Assembly: GCA_032191485.1 (NCBI GenBank)
Contig: JAVDOI010000003.1
Span: forward strand, 2,169,628 to 2,233,627
DNA length: 64,000 nt
Reading direction: 5' to 3'
DNA from: Leptoclinus maculatus
Taxonomy: Eukaryota > Chordata > Actinopteri > Perciformes > Stichaeidae
The notes beneath the pieces were generated by a model, which made no database searches, was not told the origin of the DNA, and was given only the letters and a program-made list of their open reading frames with translations. The translations under genes were made by a program, and so were the position numbers. Position 1 is the first letter of the stretch. Every line of letters begins with the position of its first letter. Of this stretch, positions 59,346 to 64,000 are shown one piece after another.

Positions 59346-59551
59346 CCGAGACGAATGGACGGCCTACAGTAGCGAGGGGGGGGAGGCTGGATGTGTGGGG
59401 AGAGGAGATGACTATTGTGTGTAGCGTTGCATTCAGCAGGCGTGTTACAGGTCTCCTCATATACAGGCTGCATCCTGGTTTCTGCACTGACGTGCACGAC
59501 ACAATGAACTATATGCTCTGCAGACTAAAGAGGGCATCTGTTTCTAATCGG

Positions 59552-60365
59552 TGCTGGTGATATGGCCAAAATCTTCAATCCCGATATACGTCCTTTCATA
59601 TAACATATATCAGGATATAGCATGTTTTCTGCTAATTCAATAAATAGATGGTCTATATATAATAACCACATGGTAAACCCTATTGTTGTATACTCCCGTG
59701 TGAGTTGTATACGTGACAATGATCATTTTCTCATTTTATTACGAACTTTAGGACAAAGGTAAAATAACAGTTTCAACTATTTCAGTTAGAGAGAAACATT
59801 TAGTTTTCCAGCTGTTTACATGAACGCACGCACATACAGAGTATTCAGATTAAGACAATAGTTTGATTTAACTACACTATTTCAGCTTTTCTGAGAATTT
59901 TTTGTTATTATGTGCTCGTTATCATCAATTTAGATGACGAATTTGTGTATCACGATATCTTGATATATGATTTAATCGTGGTATGATTGTGTTGAAAGAC
60001 CATTCATTATTAATCATTTTTTTCGTAGCTATAATTGAAGCATGCCTGAAAAGAAGTAGAGCTAATTGACCATTGTTAAGCCCAGCCCCTCTAACGTACA
60101 CTGGCCAATCAAAGCGTAGTATCGGCCAGGGTCCGACAGCTATCTGACTGCTCCAGAGACTCTCGTGCAATGGTTTACGAGTTTCTTCATGTTCAGTTCA
60201 GTGGATTTGGAGCTTGTCATGGTTAAATGTTGTGTAATAGTGATACGTGTTACCCAGAGAGGTTGGAAGGAGATATACAGTATGTTTCTCAATGTAAAAA
60301 CCTCTGGAGCTAACATTAGCACATTATAAACTAGTGTCGGCACGTCTATGCGATGCTAGCTACAG
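59552..60365. repeat. Family L interspersed repeat, probably two joined pieces
   Basis: 59,552-59,990 has 'ataaatagatggtctatata' and 'tgtatcacgatatcttgata'. 60,040-60,365 has 'gccaatcaaagcgtag', 'gagcttgtcatggttaaatg', 'tacccagagaggttgg' and 'ctggagctaacattagcac'. Both have the sound of repeated teleost DNA. No transposase is legible. Confidence 0.45.
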
Positions 60366-60727
60366 TCGGTATACTGAATGTATTTAATGATGGTAAGAGT
60401 GAATAAAGAGGAACAGTGTTGTTCCTTCATTTCATTGTCTTCTGTCTGGATCTCCAGGTGATGAGGTGGTTCACCTTCACACTGTGATCTGTAGCTTCTG
60501 TCTTTATCTTTTCAACCTGTTTTCACTGCTCAATCAGTTTGACATCCTGGATAAATCCTTTAAACACATATTGTAGACCTTTCAGTCTGCTTCTCTCTAA
60601 AAAACCTGACATTTGGGGCTTAACGACTGGTCAATTAAAATTGAAATAAACACGGCTGGTGTGACTGAGGGCACGCATACATCTGTACGTGTGTGTATGT
60701 GAATAAATGTGTGTTATTGCTTTATGC
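60366..60727. other. Unassigned sequence
   Basis: Nothing recognised. Confidence 0.4.
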
Positions 60728-60752
60728 ATGTGTGTGTGTGTGTGTGTGTGTG
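60728..60752 (+). repeat. (GT)n microsatellite
   Basis: A short perfect run. Confidence 0.9.
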
Positions 60753-60932
60753 ATGCCTCTACCACGGTGTTGGGAGGCAGGCAGGCAGACATGATGTGCT
60801 CTGAGCAGCAGCGTCTCTGTGAGGGTGGCCTGACCTCTGCCTTCAGCTCCGCTTCACGGGACAGCAGCAAATAAGAGGTGTCATCGCATGACAGCAGCAT
60901 AGCCCCTCTTTAGGACTGACGGCTCATCGAAG

Positions 60933-60933
<1 letters not shown>

Positions 60934-60970
<37 letters not shown>
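60934..60970 (+). repeat. (CA)18 microsatellite
   Basis: A perfect run. Confidence 0.93.
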
Positions 60971-62148
<1,178 letters not shown>

Positions 62149-62204
62149 TAGACACTTACGCTGTCAAGGTTTACATAGAAGTTAGCCCGCTACAATGGTT
62201 GCAA

Positions 62205-64000
62205 CATGGCTGCTTTACGAGACCCCAGATTTACTAAACCACACGGGTTCTTTACTACACAAAACCCCAGCTTTACTACACCACACGGGTTCTTTACTAC
62301 ACAACACCCCAGCTTTACTAAACCACACGGGTTCTTTACTACACAACACCCCAGCTTTACTAAACCACACGGGTTCTTTACTACACAACACCCCAGCTTT
62401 ACTAAACTACACGGGTTCTTTACTACACGACACCCCAGCTTTACTAAACCACACGGGCTCTTTACTACACGACACCCCAGCTTTACTACACCACACGGGT
62501 TCTTTACTACACCACACGGGTTCTTTACTACACAAAACCCCAGCTTTACTACACCACACGGGTTCTTTACTACACAACACCCCAGCTTTACTAAACCACA
62601 CGGGTTCTTTACTACACAACACCCCAGCTTTACTAAACTACACGGGTTCTTTACTACACGACACCCCAGCTTTACTAAACCACACGGGTTCTTTACTACA
62701 CCACACGGGTTCTTTACTACACAACACCTCAGCTTTACTAAACCACACGGGTTCTTTACTACACCACACGGGTTCTTTACTACACGACACCCCAGCTTTA
62801 CTAAACCACACGGGTTCTTTACTACACAACACCCCAGCTTTACTAAACCACACGGGTTCTTTACTACACGACACCCCAGCTTTACTACACCACACGGGTT
62901 CTTTACTACACAACACCCCAGCTTTACTCAACCACACGGGTTCTTTACTACACGACACCCCAGCTTTACTAAACCACACGGGTTCTTTACTACACAACAC
63001 CCCAGCTTTACTCAACCACACGGGTTCTTTACTACACGACACCCCAGTTTTACTAAACCACACGGGTTCTTTACTACACAACACCCCAGTTTTACTAAAC
63101 CACACGGGTTCTTTACTACACGACACCCCAGCTTTACTAAACCACACGGGTTCTTTACTACACAACACCCCAGCTTTACTAAACCACACGGGTTCTTTAC
63201 TACACAACACCCCAGCTTTACTACGCCACACGGGTTCTTTACTACACAACACCCCAGCTTTACTAAACCACACGGGTTCTTTACTACACGACACCCCAGC
63301 TTTACTACACCACACGGGTTCTTTACTACACGACACCCCAGCTTTACTACGCCACACGGGTTCTTTACTACACGACACCCCAGCTTTACTACGCCACACG
63401 GGTTCTTTACTACACGACACCCCAGCTTTACTACACCACACGGGTTCTTTACTACACAACACCTCAGCTTTACTACACCACACGGGTTCTTTACTACACG
63501 ACACCCCAGCTTTACTAAACCACACGGGTTCTTTATTACACGACACCCCAGCTTTACTACACCACACGGGTTCTTTACTACACGACACCCCAGCTTTACT
63601 ACACCACACGGGTTCTTTACTACACGACACCCAGCTTTACTACACCACACGGGTTCTTTACTACACGACACCCCAGCTTTACTACACCACACGGGTTCTT
63701 TACTACACAACACGGGTTCTTTACTACACAACACGGGTTCTTTACTACACGACACCCCAGCTTTACTAAACCACACGGGTTCTTTACTACACGACACCCC
63801 AGCTTTACTAAACCACACGGGTTCTTTACTACACGACACCCCAGCTTTACTACACCACACGGGTTCTTTACTACACGACACCTCAGCTTTACTAAACCAC
63901 ACGGGTTCTTTACTACACGACACCCCAGCTTTACTAAACCACACGGGTTCTTTATTACACGACACCCCAGCTTTACTACACCACACGGGTTCTTTACTAC
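62205..64000. repeat. 42-bp minisatellite (dimer of 21-bp halves), about 42 units, open at the window end
   Basis: The consensus unit is half A 'ctttactaaaccacacgggt' plus t, and half B 'ctttactacacgacacccca' plus g. The halves agree at 14 of 21 positions. Half A varies at the aaa/aca/acg codon, half B at gac/aac and aca/aaa. At several places (for example 62,500-62,525, 62,695-62,715, 62,755-62,775 and 63,700-63,740) an A half follows an A-like half directly, so 21-bp slippage has occurred. Because 42 is divisible by three, one + frame (codons 62,195-63,769) and two minus frames stay open for over 300 codons. The first unit is divergent ('tttacgagaccccagattta'). No gene is proposed. Confidence 0.97.

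Noticed and set aside
60200..60340. A possible THAP-like start (MVKCC) in family L
   Set aside because: Only five residues fit and the next cysteine spacing does not; not enough to call a zinc finger.
62195..63769. A 524-codon repetitive protein
   Set aside because: The frame exists because the unit is 42 bp. It has no promoter, splice or domain support, open frames exist on both strands, and a one-base deletion at about 63,629 breaks it without consequence.

Overview
The window looks like nuclear DNA of a ray-finned fish, probably a percomorph teleost. The basis is the very long CA/GT microsatellites, the hAT and L2 transposon remnants, and interspersed repeats that I recognise from memory as common in percomorph genomes. 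No database was searched. I found no intact cellular protein-coding gene, no tRNA or rRNA gene, no CRISPR array and no bacterial-type operon. It is best read as a gene desert or the inside of a very large intron.

Layout. 0-5 kb: an endogenous-retrovirus pol remnant followed by an LTR-like end, then teleost interspersed repeats and a broken Ty3/Gypsy reverse-transcriptase fragment (about 3.45-3.79 kb). 5-12 kb: mostly unrecognised sequence with a long purine-then-pyrimidine tract (5.6-7.0 kb) and a small foldback at 8.77 kb. 12-19 kb: long CA arrays, several interspersed repeats, and a 647-bp inverted-repeat element that splits another repeat copy in two. 20-30 kb: two stretches that look like conserved noncoding DNA, a TATC array, three dinucleotide arrays within 500 bp, and a hAT element with a near-perfect 8-bp target duplication (29,548-30,203). 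30-43 kb: more repeats, a second nested insertion (38.48-38.72 kb), a candidate TATA promoter, a hAT-transposase C-terminal remnant (40.3 kb) and an L2-type LINE 3' end (42.3-42.7 kb). 43-50 kb: more repeats, then a large decayed hAT element (about 47.7-49.88 kb) whose minus-strand transposase pseudogene contains a 41-bp minisatellite and which is interrupted by a second hAT element. 50-62 kb: largely unique, several AT-rich blocks with homeodomain-like TAATTA motifs, homopolymer G/C runs, a short perfect hairpin, and one candidate first exon ending in a very strong splice donor (52,947-52,966). 62.0-64.0 kb: a (AC)61 array followed by a 42-bp minisatellite of about 42 units that runs off the window edge; each unit is two diverged 21-bp halves.

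Repeat families are lettered here for reference. A: a family marked by 'ggcaacaaaagtac' and 'gggttaaaataa' with TTACGTAA-like sites, at least ten fragments. B: a family with 'catgctaac...catgctaa' and internal duplication. C: 'ctagtggtgagg'. D: 'cagcgctgagc'. E: 'cagcagacatggagcaac'. F: 'acagtgacctttgacc...gtggacgtttgtgcc'. G: 'aacatggcgacagctaagcc'. H: 'gtgaccatatttggac...gcaaccagaggagt'. I: 'tggtaaatggtaaatgcac'. J: an LTR-like 420-bp repeat. K: 'ggcgactttc'. L: an AT-rich 'gatatatcacgatat' family. No genes act together here. The story is one of layered transposon insertion, internal deletion and tandem-repeat expansion.
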